NCBI GenBank assembly: GCA_027339635.1
Contig: DAHWNZ010000005.1
Coordinates: forward strand, 16,377-80,376
Reading direction: 5' to 3'
DNA length: 64,000 nt
Origin: AG-12 sp027339635
GTDB lineage: Bacteria > Chloroflexota > Dormibacteria > Aeolococcales > Bog-877
Shown in pieces: positions 8,216 through 15,153 of this stretch. Below the pieces are notes generated by a model, which was not told the DNA's origin, did not search any database, and saw only the letters and a list, made by a program, of their open reading frames with translations. Position 1 is the stretch's first letter. Each line of letters opens with the position of its first letter. The position numbers were made by a program, and so were the translations under genes.

Positions 8216-9598
8216 GTGGCAGCAGAGCGGCTCCAGCAGGCCGGCGGGTCTCCCAGGCCGCCCGCGGTGGGAGCCTTGCTTCGGCGACCCGACGTGGCTC
8301 GACTGGTGGCCGAGCACGGCCATGATCGGGTGGTGCTTGCCCTGCGGGCCGCGGTCAACGAGCTGCGCGCGAGCCCGGACCAGCGCCCCACCCCTGCGGT
8401 TGCGGACCGGGTGAGCGAGAGGGCCACGGCACTTCTCGCCCGTGCTCCAGCGCGGCTGCGCCGGGTGATCAACGGCACCGGCATCATCATCCACACCAAT
8501 CTTGGGCGTGCCCCCCTCAGCCACGCCGCAGCCTACCACGCCGTGGAGATAGCGACCGGCTATTCCAACCTGGAGCTCGACCTGTCCACGGGACGAAGGG
8601 GAGATCGACACGGGCTGGTCTCGGAGCTGCTGTGTTCCCTGAGTGGTGCCGAGGCCGCTCTGGTGGTCAACAATGGCGCTGCGGCGGTTCTGCTTGCGCT
8701 GATCGCTCTCTGCCAGCGCCGGGACGTGGTGGTCTCCCGTGGGGAGGCCATTGAAATCGGCGGGGGATTTCGAATTCCTGACATTCTGCGCCTGTCAGGA
8801 GCCCGGCTGGTCGAGGTCGGCACCACCAACCGGACCAGGGTCGGGGACTATTTGAGCGCCAGCGGACCCCGCACCGCCGCCTGGCTGCGGGTGCATCAGT
8901 CCAACTTTCGCATGGATGGGTTCACCGAGCGGGCGACCTTGAGCCAGCTGGCCGAGGCGGCCCACGAGCTCCAGCTACCACTGCTTGAAGATGTCGGCAG
9001 TGGTCTCGTCCCCGACAAGACCAACGGTGTCAGAGCCGAGGACAGGCTGAAGGACAGCATCGCGGGAGGCGTCGACCTGCTGTTCTGCAGTGGGGACAAG
9101 CTGCTCGGCGCAAGCCAGGCTGGGATCATACTCGGCCGCGAGGTTTTGGTGGACAAGCTCCGGCGCCATCCGATGGCGCGGGCCCTCCGCCCGGACAAAT
9201 TGCAGCTGGCGGCGCTGGAGGAGACCGTCCTGTGCCTGGGGACGCCCGACAGACTCGACGAGATCCCCGTCTGGAGGATGCTCAGAGCCAGCGAGCAGGA
9301 ACTGCTCGCCAGGGCCAGCCGATGGGTCCAGGCTCTCGGAAACATGGGGGTGCCAGCCCAGGTGATCCCGCTGGCGGGAGGGGTCGGAGGGGGCACGACG
9401 CCGGGTGACCCCCTGCCCTCATACGGGATCATTCTGAGAGTGGCGCGACCGGGGATGGCCCGGCGTCGTCTGCTCGCGGGGGACCCTCCCGTGCTGGCGC
9501 TGGAACGCGAGAACGGGCTGACGATCGACGCCAGATGTGTCCTGGAAGCCGACGAGCCATCCCTGCTGAGGGCGCTGGCGTCGCTGTCGACGAAATAG
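8216..9598 (+). CDS. selA: L-seryl-tRNA(Sec) selenium transferase
   Basis: 460 residues, the usual SelA length. This PLP enzyme converts Ser-tRNA(Sec) to Sec-tRNA(Sec) using selenophosphate. The PLP lysine is in CSGDKLLGASQAG and falls at K295, the same position as in E. coli SelA. The conserved early block NGTGIIIHTNLGRAPLS is also present. Start GTG at 8216. It follows tRNA-Sec by 165 bases and its TAG stop overlaps the GTG start of selB by one base, so selA-selB-selD form one transcription unit with coupled translation. Confidence 0.97.
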   Translation: MAAERLQQAGGSPRPPAVGALLRRPDVARLVAEHGHDRVVLALRAAVNELRASPDQRPTPAVADRVSERATALLARAPARLRRVINGTGIIIHTNLGRAPLSHAAAYHAVEIATGYSNLELDLSTGRRGDRHGLVSELLCSLSGAEAALVVNNGAAAVLLALIALCQRRDVVVSRGEAIEIGGGFRIPDILRLSGARLVEVGTTNRTRVGDYLSASGPRTAAWLRVHQSNFRMDGFTERATLSQLAEAAHELQLPLLEDVGSGLVPDKTNGVRAEDRLKDSIAGGVDLLFCSGDKLLGASQAGIILGREVLVDKLRRHPMARALRPDKLQLAALEETVLCLGTPDRLDEIPVWRMLRASEQELLARASRWVQALGNMGVPAQVIPLAGGVGGGTTPGDPLPSYGIILRVARPGMARRRLLAGDPPVLALERENGLTIDARCVLEADEPSLLRALASLSTK

Positions 9599-11499
9599 TG
9601 ATCGAGCTGACCGTGGGCACCGCCGGGCATGTCGACCACGGCAAGACCGCTCTGGTGAAAGCCCTGACCGGGATCGACTGCGACACGACCGCCCAGGAGC
9701 GCGCCCGCAGCATGACCATGCAGCTCGGGTTCGCGTCCTGGACCCTGCCGTCGGGCCGGGAGGTATCCATCGTCGACGTGCCCGGCCACGAACGCTTCAT
9801 CCGGACCATGGCGTTTGGCGCCCGTTCGATCGATCTGGCGCTGCTGTGCGTGGCCGTCGATGACGGGGTCATGCCCCAGACCAAGGAGCATCTGGCGGTT
9901 CTCCGACTCCTGGGTGTGCGCGACGTGGTGGTGCTGCTGACCAAGGCCGACCTGGCTCCTGAACAGGTGCCTGCGCGCGCTGCTCAGACCGTCGATCTGG
10001 TGACCTCTTTGGGGCTCAACGCGGGGGCCTGGATAGCGTGCAGCGTGGTATCTGGAGTCGGATTGGACCAGGTGCCCATCGTTGTGGACTCGCAGCTGAC
10101 GCGGCTGCCCGCACCTCTCGACCGGGGTCTGCCCAGGCTGCTGGTGGATAGGAGTTTCTCCCGTCCCGGTACCGGCACCGTGGTGACAGGCGTTCTCGAT
10201 GGTGGCGGCCTGCACGTCGGCCAGGCGGTCGAGGTCTTCCCGAGCGCCAGGCCGGGTCGTGTTCATGGCCTCCAGCGCCGAGGAGTCTCGGTCAGGGAAG
10301 CGTCCGCCGGTGGGCGGCTGGCGGTTGCCCTACACTCGGTGGCGCTGGCCGACGTCCCCCGAGGCAGTGTTGTGGGCCTGCCTGGTTCAGGTCGCGGGGC
10401 CACGGCGGTCGACTGCGTGCTTGATGTGCCTGCGGTGGGCTGCCGGGGTGTGCGCCAGGGGATGCATCTCGAGGTCCTGTGCGGCACCTCCAGCACCGCC
10501 GCCAGGCTCTGGCTGGCGGGAGAGGCGGAGCTTGCACCGGGGACCTCGGGCTATGCCCAGCTTCATCTTGAGAGCGCCATCTGGGCACTCCCGGGCGACC
10601 TCATGGTCCTGCGCGCGCCCGGCCCAGAGACTGTCCTCGGGGGCGCCATGGTCCTGGATGCCAATCCCAGGCGGCACCGCCGCTGGGGGACCGCGCCCCT
10701 CGACGGCTGGACGATTCGGGAGCGGCTGCTGCGCCAGGGAGATGTGCAAGGCTTGGACACTCTCTGCCACTTGGAGGTGACGAACAGCTCGCTGGGGCTT
10801 GAGGTGGAGGAGGTTGCTGGGCGGGTCGGCCTCGCTGCCGAACGGGTCAGGACCGCCCTGACGCGTCAGGCCGAAGAGGGGCAATTGGTCCGGGTCTCCG
10901 CCCGTTTCATGGCGCGGCAGAGGTGGCAGGGGATCTCGGCCACTGCCACCTCTGCCCTGGAGCAGTACGAACGCGAGCATCCGCTGGATCCCGGGATGCC
11001 TCGTCAACGCCTGGTCCAGCTCTTGGGACTTCCCCTTGGCCCAGTGGGAGAGGCGGGGTTGCGCCTATTGCAGGAGGGGGGGGCGCTGCGTCTTCAGGGA
11101 CCGGTGGCAGCCTCGCCATCAAGACCATCCGGCAATCGGCTGGCCGGTACCGCCGATCGGGTGCTCGCCGGGCTGCGGCACGCCGGGAGGACCCCACCGA
11201 CCATGAATGAGCTTCGCCAGTGGGGCCTGACCAAGGAACTTCGGTCATACCTGATCCGCTCCGGGGCCGTGGTCGAATTGACTGCGGATCTGCTGTTCGA
11301 GGCGGACTCGTTTCGGCAGCTTGAGGCTGACCTCAGCAGCCTCCTGGAGGGCGCTGGTGCTCAGGGACTGACGGTCGCGGAGATACGCGACGGCCTGCAC
11401 AGCAGCCGGCGCTCGGTTGTGCCACTCTTGGAGAGGTGGGAACGGGAGGGCCGGGCGGAGCGCCACGGCGATCTGCACCGTTTGAAGAGGAGCTTGTGA
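9598..11499 (+). CDS. selB: Selenocysteine-specific elongation factor SelB
   Basis: 633 residues from GTG 9598, which overlaps the selA stop; a longer in-frame extension exists inside selA but adds nothing family-like. SelB is the EF-Tu-like GTPase that carries Sec-tRNA(Sec) to the ribosome at SECIS-marked UGA codons. Visible motifs: G1 GHVDHGKT near the N-terminus, G3 DVPGHE, and G4 TKAD. The C-terminal third has the winged-helix repeats that bind the SECIS hairpin. The switch I region reads ARSMTMQLGFA in place of the common RGITIDLGFA, a noticeable divergence that keeps the key threonine. The stop overlaps the selD start. Confidence 0.96.
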   Translation: MIELTVGTAGHVDHGKTALVKALTGIDCDTTAQERARSMTMQLGFASWTLPSGREVSIVDVPGHERFIRTMAFGARSIDLALLCVAVDDGVMPQTKEHLAVLRLLGVRDVVVLLTKADLAPEQVPARAAQTVDLVTSLGLNAGAWIACSVVSGVGLDQVPIVVDSQLTRLPAPLDRGLPRLLVDRSFSRPGTGTVVTGVLDGGGLHVGQAVEVFPSARPGRVHGLQRRGVSVREASAGGRLAVALHSVALADVPRGSVVGLPGSGRGATAVDCVLDVPAVGCRGVRQGMHLEVLCGTSSTAARLWLAGEAELAPGTSGYAQLHLESAIWALPGDLMVLRAPGPETVLGGAMVLDANPRRHRRWGTAPLDGWTIRERLLRQGDVQGLDTLCHLEVTNSSLGLEVEEVAGRVGLAAERVRTALTRQAEEGQLVRVSARFMARQRWQGISATATSALEQYEREHPLDPGMPRQRLVQLLGLPLGPVGEAGLRLLQEGGALRLQGPVAASPSRPSGNRLAGTADRVLAGLRHAGRTPPTMNELRQWGLTKELRSYLIRSGAVVELTADLLFEADSFRQLEADLSSLLEGAGAQGLTVAEIRDGLHSSRRSVVPLLERWEREGRAERHGDLHRLKRSL

Positions 11500-12533
11500 A
11501 ATTGGATTCCCCACGACTGACTCAGCTGACGGGCCAGGGGGGCTGCTCCGCCAAGATAGCGCAGGCGGACCTGGCCGCCATCCTGGGTGGCATCGCGACT
11601 TTGGCCGGCGACGACCTGCTGGTCTCGGCCGAGGCTATGGATGACGCCGCGGTGTACCGGATCTCCGAGGACCTGGCCCTGGTTGCAACCACCGACTTCT
11701 TCCCGCCTCCGCTCGACAATCCCCGCGACTACGGGGCGGTCGCCACCGCGAACGCGCTCTCGGATGTCTACGCGATGGGAGGAAGCCCCCTGCTGCTCTT
11801 GAACCTGGTGGGATATGACCTCGCCAACTTGCCAGGGGAGACCCTGCGCCAGATCCTGGAGGGGGGAGCTGAGATCGCCGCCGAAGCCAGGTGCGCCGTG
11901 GCGGGCGGGCATTCGATCAGAAGTGCCGAGCCCCTGTTCGGATGTGCCGTGGTCGGCAGAGTCGACCCTCGCCGCATGGTGACAAATGCCGGGGCCAATG
12001 TTGGCGACGTGGTATTCCTGACCAAGCCCCTGGGGACCGGGGTGATCCTCAACGCCCATCGGCAGGGAGCTGTTGACGAGTCCACTTTGAGCGGCGCCGT
12101 CGCATCCATGCGCCAGTTGAACCGAGGCGCTGCCGAAGCGATGGTGACATCTGGGGCGCATGCCGCCACCGATGTCACGGGATTCGGGTTGATGGGGCAC
12201 GCGGCCAACCTCGCCCGGGCTTCGGGGGTCCGAATCGCGATCAACGCTTCGGCCCTGCCGCTTCTGCCCGGAGCCAGGGACATGGTGCGGGCCGGCCACG
12301 TGCCCGGGGGCACGAGGCGGAACCTGGAACTTGCCCGCAAGGAGAGCGGAATCGGCGGCGGGCTCGACCCCGAGACGGTACTGCTCTCCTGCGACGCGCA
12401 GACCAGCGGGGGCCTCCTGGTCACTCTCTCGCAGGAGAGCGCTCAGGAATTCGCAGCACTCAGCCTGGGGGCGACCAGGATCGGGGAGGTCCTGCCCTGG
12501 CTTCCCGGGGATCCGCCGGTGGACCTCCTGTGA
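11496..12533 (+). CDS. selD: Selenide, water dikinase (selenophosphate synthetase)
   Basis: 345 residues from GTG 11496, overlapping the selB stop by four bases. It makes selenophosphate from selenide and ATP, the selenium donor for SelA. The N-terminal catalytic loop reads QGGCSAKI with Cys at residue 17 (E. coli numbering C17) and Lys at 20; the second Cys of E. coli (C19) is Ala here. The catalytic position is Cys rather than Sec, so SelD itself does not depend on UGA decoding. Other conserved blocks: TTDFFPP, the glycine-rich ALSDVYAMGG, and TDVTGFGLMGH. This completes selA-selB-selD. Confidence 0.97.
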   Translation: MKLDSPRLTQLTGQGGCSAKIAQADLAAILGGIATLAGDDLLVSAEAMDDAAVYRISEDLALVATTDFFPPPLDNPRDYGAVATANALSDVYAMGGSPLLLLNLVGYDLANLPGETLRQILEGGAEIAAEARCAVAGGHSIRSAEPLFGCAVVGRVDPRRMVTNAGANVGDVVFLTKPLGTGVILNAHRQGAVDESTLSGAVASMRQLNRGAAEAMVTSGAHAATDVTGFGLMGHAANLARASGVRIAINASALPLLPGARDMVRAGHVPGGTRRNLELARKESGIGGGLDPETVLLSCDAQTSGGLLVTLSQESAQEFAALSLGATRIGEVLPWLPGDPPVDLL

Positions 12534-12534
12534 C

Positions 12535-12690
12535 TCAGCGGCGCGAGACTCCGGCCCGGAGAAGATGCATGGCAGCCAGCGCGCGCCGTCGCATCACTCC
12601 ATCCGAGAAGGTGCGCCGCCGCCGTGGGGTCTCGCCAAGAAGTTCCCTGGTCCGATCGTCGGTGAGTTGTTGAACCATGCTGGGGTTCAT
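12535..12690 (-). CDS. Small basic hypothetical protein (51 aa)
   Basis: Starts ATG 12690 with a good ribosome-binding site (AGGAGA, 8 bases before the start on the minus strand). The sequence begins MNPSMVQQLTDDRTRELLGE and then becomes Arg-rich. Short proteins starting with an MxPxxxxxL..R..ELL helix are frequent in actinobacterial genomes, but I know no function. It is transcribed from a near-consensus promoter (TTGACT-17-TATTCT) interlocked with the divergent promoter of the CGNR gene. The selD stop at 12533 meets this gene tail to tail. Confidence 0.6.
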   Translation of the reverse strand: MNPSMVQQLTDDRTRELLGETPRRRRTFSDGVMRRRALAAMHLLRAGVSRR

Positions 12691-12716
12691 ATGAGGATCT
12701 CCTCTGTAACTTGTTA

Positions 12717-12745
12717 TTGACAACTAGCCAGTAACAGAATACCAT
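12717..12745 (+). promoter_or_regulatory. Promoter for the CGNR gene
   Basis: TTGACA (12717-12722), 17-base spacer, TACCAT (12740-12745). Transcription would start near 12752, about 13 bases before the ATG at 12765, leaving little room for a ribosome-binding site, so the mRNA may be nearly leaderless. The -10 overlaps that of the opposing promoter. Confidence 0.6.
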
Positions 12746-12764
12746 ACCTGCTCTAACCAGTCAA
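12736..12764 (-). promoter_or_regulatory. Promoter for the 51-aa gene
   Basis: On the minus strand TTGACT (12764-12759), 17-base spacer, TATTCT (12741-12736). The -10 shares bases 12740-12741 with the plus-strand -10. Two related octamers, CTAGCCAG (12724-12731) and CTAACCAG (12753-12760), flank the core and could be operator half-sites. Confidence 0.6.
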
Positions 12765-13433
12765 ATGAATTTTGATAGTTACACCGACCTTGGCGTCGAG
12801 GCTGCAGCGCATTTGGCAAATGCTCTGACCAGCGGATTCGCGAGGGGGCGCGCGTCATCCATCCCGGAGAGGGGCGATGAGAGGATGGAACTGGCCCGTT
12901 CCACGGAGGCCGCGATCTGGGGACGCACCGGGCCGATGTCGCCCCACGACTCGGAGGGGCTGTACCGGCTGGCGGCTCGGCTGCGTGAGGTCTTCGAGGC
13001 CGCCGCGGTTTCCGATTCGGACCGGGTCGCCTCGCTGATCAACTCGCTGTTGCGCGACTACCATGCGGCACCTCAGCTCGCCAGTCACGACGGGGAGCCC
13101 TGGCATCTCCACTTCCACAGCCAGGAGAAGGAGGCAGGGCGAGCCCAGGCCCGCGGGGCAACCTGCGCCACCGCGCTGGCGATAGTGGTCGGCACCGGCG
13201 GCATGGGCCGCCTGGGCATCTGCTGCGCCAACCGTTGCGACAGGGTGTTCATCGACACCTCTCGCAACGGCTCCAAGCGCTTCTGCAGTCAGACCTGCCT
13301 CGGGCGCCAGAAGGTGGCTTCCTTCAGGGCCCGGCACGCGGCCGGTTCGGAGGGCAAGGGCCAGCCAGCCGTCGCGGCGGGCTCAAGACTGGTTGCCGAC
13401 CCCGCTCAGGAGGAGCTAGGAGCGGACCTCTGA
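12765..13433 (+). CDS. CGNR zinc-finger protein (ABATE-like N-terminus)
   Basis: 222 residues. The C-terminal part has the CGNR-type treble-clef: CCANRCDRVFIDTSRNGSKR with further Cys in FCSQTCLGRQ (about residues 154-175), giving four Cys for one zinc. The N-terminal region is compatible with the ABATE domain that usually precedes it. Such proteins are thought to act as stress-linked regulators in Actinobacteria. The position between the sel genes and the formate-dehydrogenase operon suggests regulation or maturation of the selenoenzyme, which is inference. The start ATG 12765 fits the promoter at 12717-12745. Confidence 0.75.
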   Translation: MNFDSYTDLGVEAAAHLANALTSGFARGRASSIPERGDERMELARSTEAAIWGRTGPMSPHDSEGLYRLAARLREVFEAAAVSDSDRVASLINSLLRDYHAAPQLASHDGEPWHLHFHSQEKEAGRAQARGATCATALAIVVGTGGMGRLGICCANRCDRVFIDTSRNGSKRFCSQTCLGRQKVASFRARHAAGSEGKGQPAVAAGSRLVADPAQEELGADL

Positions 13434-14296
13434 CCGTCGACAACGTAGCGCGGATCCGCTGCTGACTGAAACCCGGCGCGATAGATGGCGAGCCGGAGGG
13501 CGGCCGAGCCGCCAAGGCTCAGGATGCCCCCCGCGACGGCGGCCGTGCGGCTCCTCCTGCCAAGGGTCAGGGCGACCGCCGCCCCCAGCAGTGAACTGGT
13601 GCGCTGCCAGGTGTTGAGTCGCCCGGCCGGCCCCTCGGAATAGGGCTCCCCGAGATGCCCCAGATGGCGCTCCATGGCGAAGAAGGCCGCCTGCTCCAGG
13701 GCTGTGCCGGCCACCACCATCAGCCGCGCGGGCTTCGCCTCATGAACCGAGGTGGTGACGCAGAGGGCGCCGCCGGCAGCTGCCACGGAGCTGCCGGAGA
13801 AGACGAAGGGCAGCAGGTGACGCGCGGAACGCCACACCGGGTTGGCGGTATCGCCCAGCAGCACTGCCGTGTAGGTCGACAGGATCGGGCCCAGGGACCC
13901 GGCTGTGAGGGACGCCGCCCCCCCTGCCGCCTGTGGCAATCCGAGGATGTCCGCGGCCTCCGCAGCGGCCAGGGCGCTGCCGAATCCGGCCAGTGTCCAG
14001 CTGCCGAGGCTCATGGGCGAGGTGGGGCGGATCACCCGGAGCATATTGAGAAAGCGGGCGGGGCGGCCGAGGTCGGATATCAGCAGGGCTGGGCTTATCA
14101 TGGCTCCCGCCAGGGCCAGCCGGCGGGCTCGGCGCTCCAACTTGACTTGCCGGGTCCATCGGGCCGCCATCGCCGCCGATGCCAGAGCGCCGGAGGTGCC
14201 CCCGACAAAGAAGTACCAGGGGACCTCCTGGGTCCACGCGGGTCGCTTCACTATGGGCAGCCCGTAGTAGGACCTGGGTTCGGCCGCAGGTACCAT
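13406..14296 (-). CDS. nrfD: NrfD-type integral membrane subunit of formate dehydrogenase
   Basis: 296 residues from ATG 14296, preceded by GGGGAG; a longer frame upstream is low-complexity and overlaps fdhB, so I reject it. Multiple hydrophobic helices and the N-terminal PWYFFVGGTSGAL block match the NrfD/PsrC family, a quinone-interacting membrane anchor. With FdhB it should pass electrons from formate into the quinone pool. It starts 29 bases after the fdhB stop. The 3' end overlaps the convergent CGNR gene by 28 bases. Confidence 0.85.
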   Translation of the reverse strand: MVPAAEPRSYYGLPIVKRPAWTQEVPWYFFVGGTSGALASAAMAARWTRQVKLERRARRLALAGAMISPALLISDLGRPARFLNMLRVIRPTSPMSLGSWTLAGFGSALAAAEAADILGLPQAAGGAASLTAGSLGPILSTYTAVLLGDTANPVWRSARHLLPFVFSGSSVAAAGGALCVTTSVHEAKPARLMVVAGTALEQAAFFAMERHLGHLGEPYSEGPAGRLNTWQRTSSLLGAAVALTLGRRSRTAAVAGGILSLGGSAALRLAIYRAGFQSAADPRYVVDGQRSAPSSS

Positions 14297-14325
14297 GGCC
14301 CGCTCCCCGTTCCCCTTACCAGGGC

Positions 14326-15153
14326 TCAAGGGCGCCCCCTGCCCACGGCGCCGAGTACGCTGCCCAAGAGCATCCCGGCCGCGATCGAGGCCGCGCCCCA
14401 CATCGTCAGCAGATCGCGGCGGCGATATGAGGGTGCCGGAGGCATCCCGTACACCTCGGGTCGATCCAAGAGCAGGAAGAAGGCTCCGAAGCCACCAACT
14501 CCATCGTTCGGGTCGGCGCCGTAAAGCCTCGCCCCGTCACCGCCAGCCTGAGCCTTCACCTCCGCCAGGCGCCCCTCCGCGCGATCTCGCAACTCGTCGA
14601 GGGGGCCGAACTGGATCGACTCGGTGGGGCATGCCTTGGCGCAGGCGGGCTTGTCTCCCACCTTGAGGCGGTCGTAGCAGAGCGTGCACTTGAAGGCTCG
14701 CCCGTCGTCGGCGCGGCGCTCTATCACCCCGAATGGGCAGGCTGAAACGCAGTAGCCGCAGCCGTTGCAGACGTCGTCCTGGACCACCACGGTGCCGTAC
14801 TCGGTGCGGAATATGGCTCCTGTGGGGCAGACCTCCAGGCAGGCTGCCCTGGTGCAGTGCTTGCAGACGTCCGAGCTCATAAGCCACTGGAGATTGCTGG
14901 GCCCGTCGGGGCGGACCCGCTCCACGAAGGCGACGTGTCTCCAGCTGTTGGCCCCCAGGCGCAGGGTGTTGTCGTAGGAGTTGCCCGACCACGTGGGGTC
15001 GACATCGGGAACCCCGTTCCACTCCTTGCACGCCACCTCGCAAGCCTTGCAGCCGATGCAGATCGAGGTGTCTGTGAAAAACCCCATGCGGGTCCCTCCC
15101 GGCTGCCACATCGGCAGCGGTGTGGTGACCCGGCGGCCGGAGCTTGCCGTCAT
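14326..15153 (-). CDS. fdhB: Formate dehydrogenase iron-sulphur subunit
   Basis: 275 residues with four ferredoxin-like [4Fe-4S] motifs: CIGCKACEVAC (from residue 32), CKHCTRAACLEVC, CNGCGYCVSAC and CTLCYDRLKVGDKPACAKAC. A C-terminal hydrophobic helix (about 250-270, MWGAASIAAGMLLGSVLGAV) resembles the membrane anchor of E. coli FdnH. Its role is electron transfer from the Mo/W-Sec active site to the NrfD subunit. The start ATG overlaps the fdhA stop by 4 bases (15150-15153), a translational coupling. Confidence 0.93.
   Translation of the reverse strand: MTASSGRRVTTPLPMWQPGGTRMGFFTDTSICIGCKACEVACKEWNGVPDVDPTWSGNSYDNTLRLGANSWRHVAFVERVRPDGPSNLQWLMSSDVCKHCTRAACLEVCPTGAIFRTEYGTVVVQDDVCNGCGYCVSACPFGVIERRADDGRAFKCTLCYDRLKVGDKPACAKACPTESIQFGPLDELRDRAEGRLAEVKAQAGGDGARLYGADPNDGVGGFGAFFLLLDRPEVYGMPPAPSYRRRDLLTMWGAASIAAGMLLGSVLGAVGRGRP

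Noticed and set aside
11496..11560. Selenocysteine in SelD itself
   Set aside because: The catalytic position is a normal Cys codon (residue 17), and no in-frame TGA occurs in selD.
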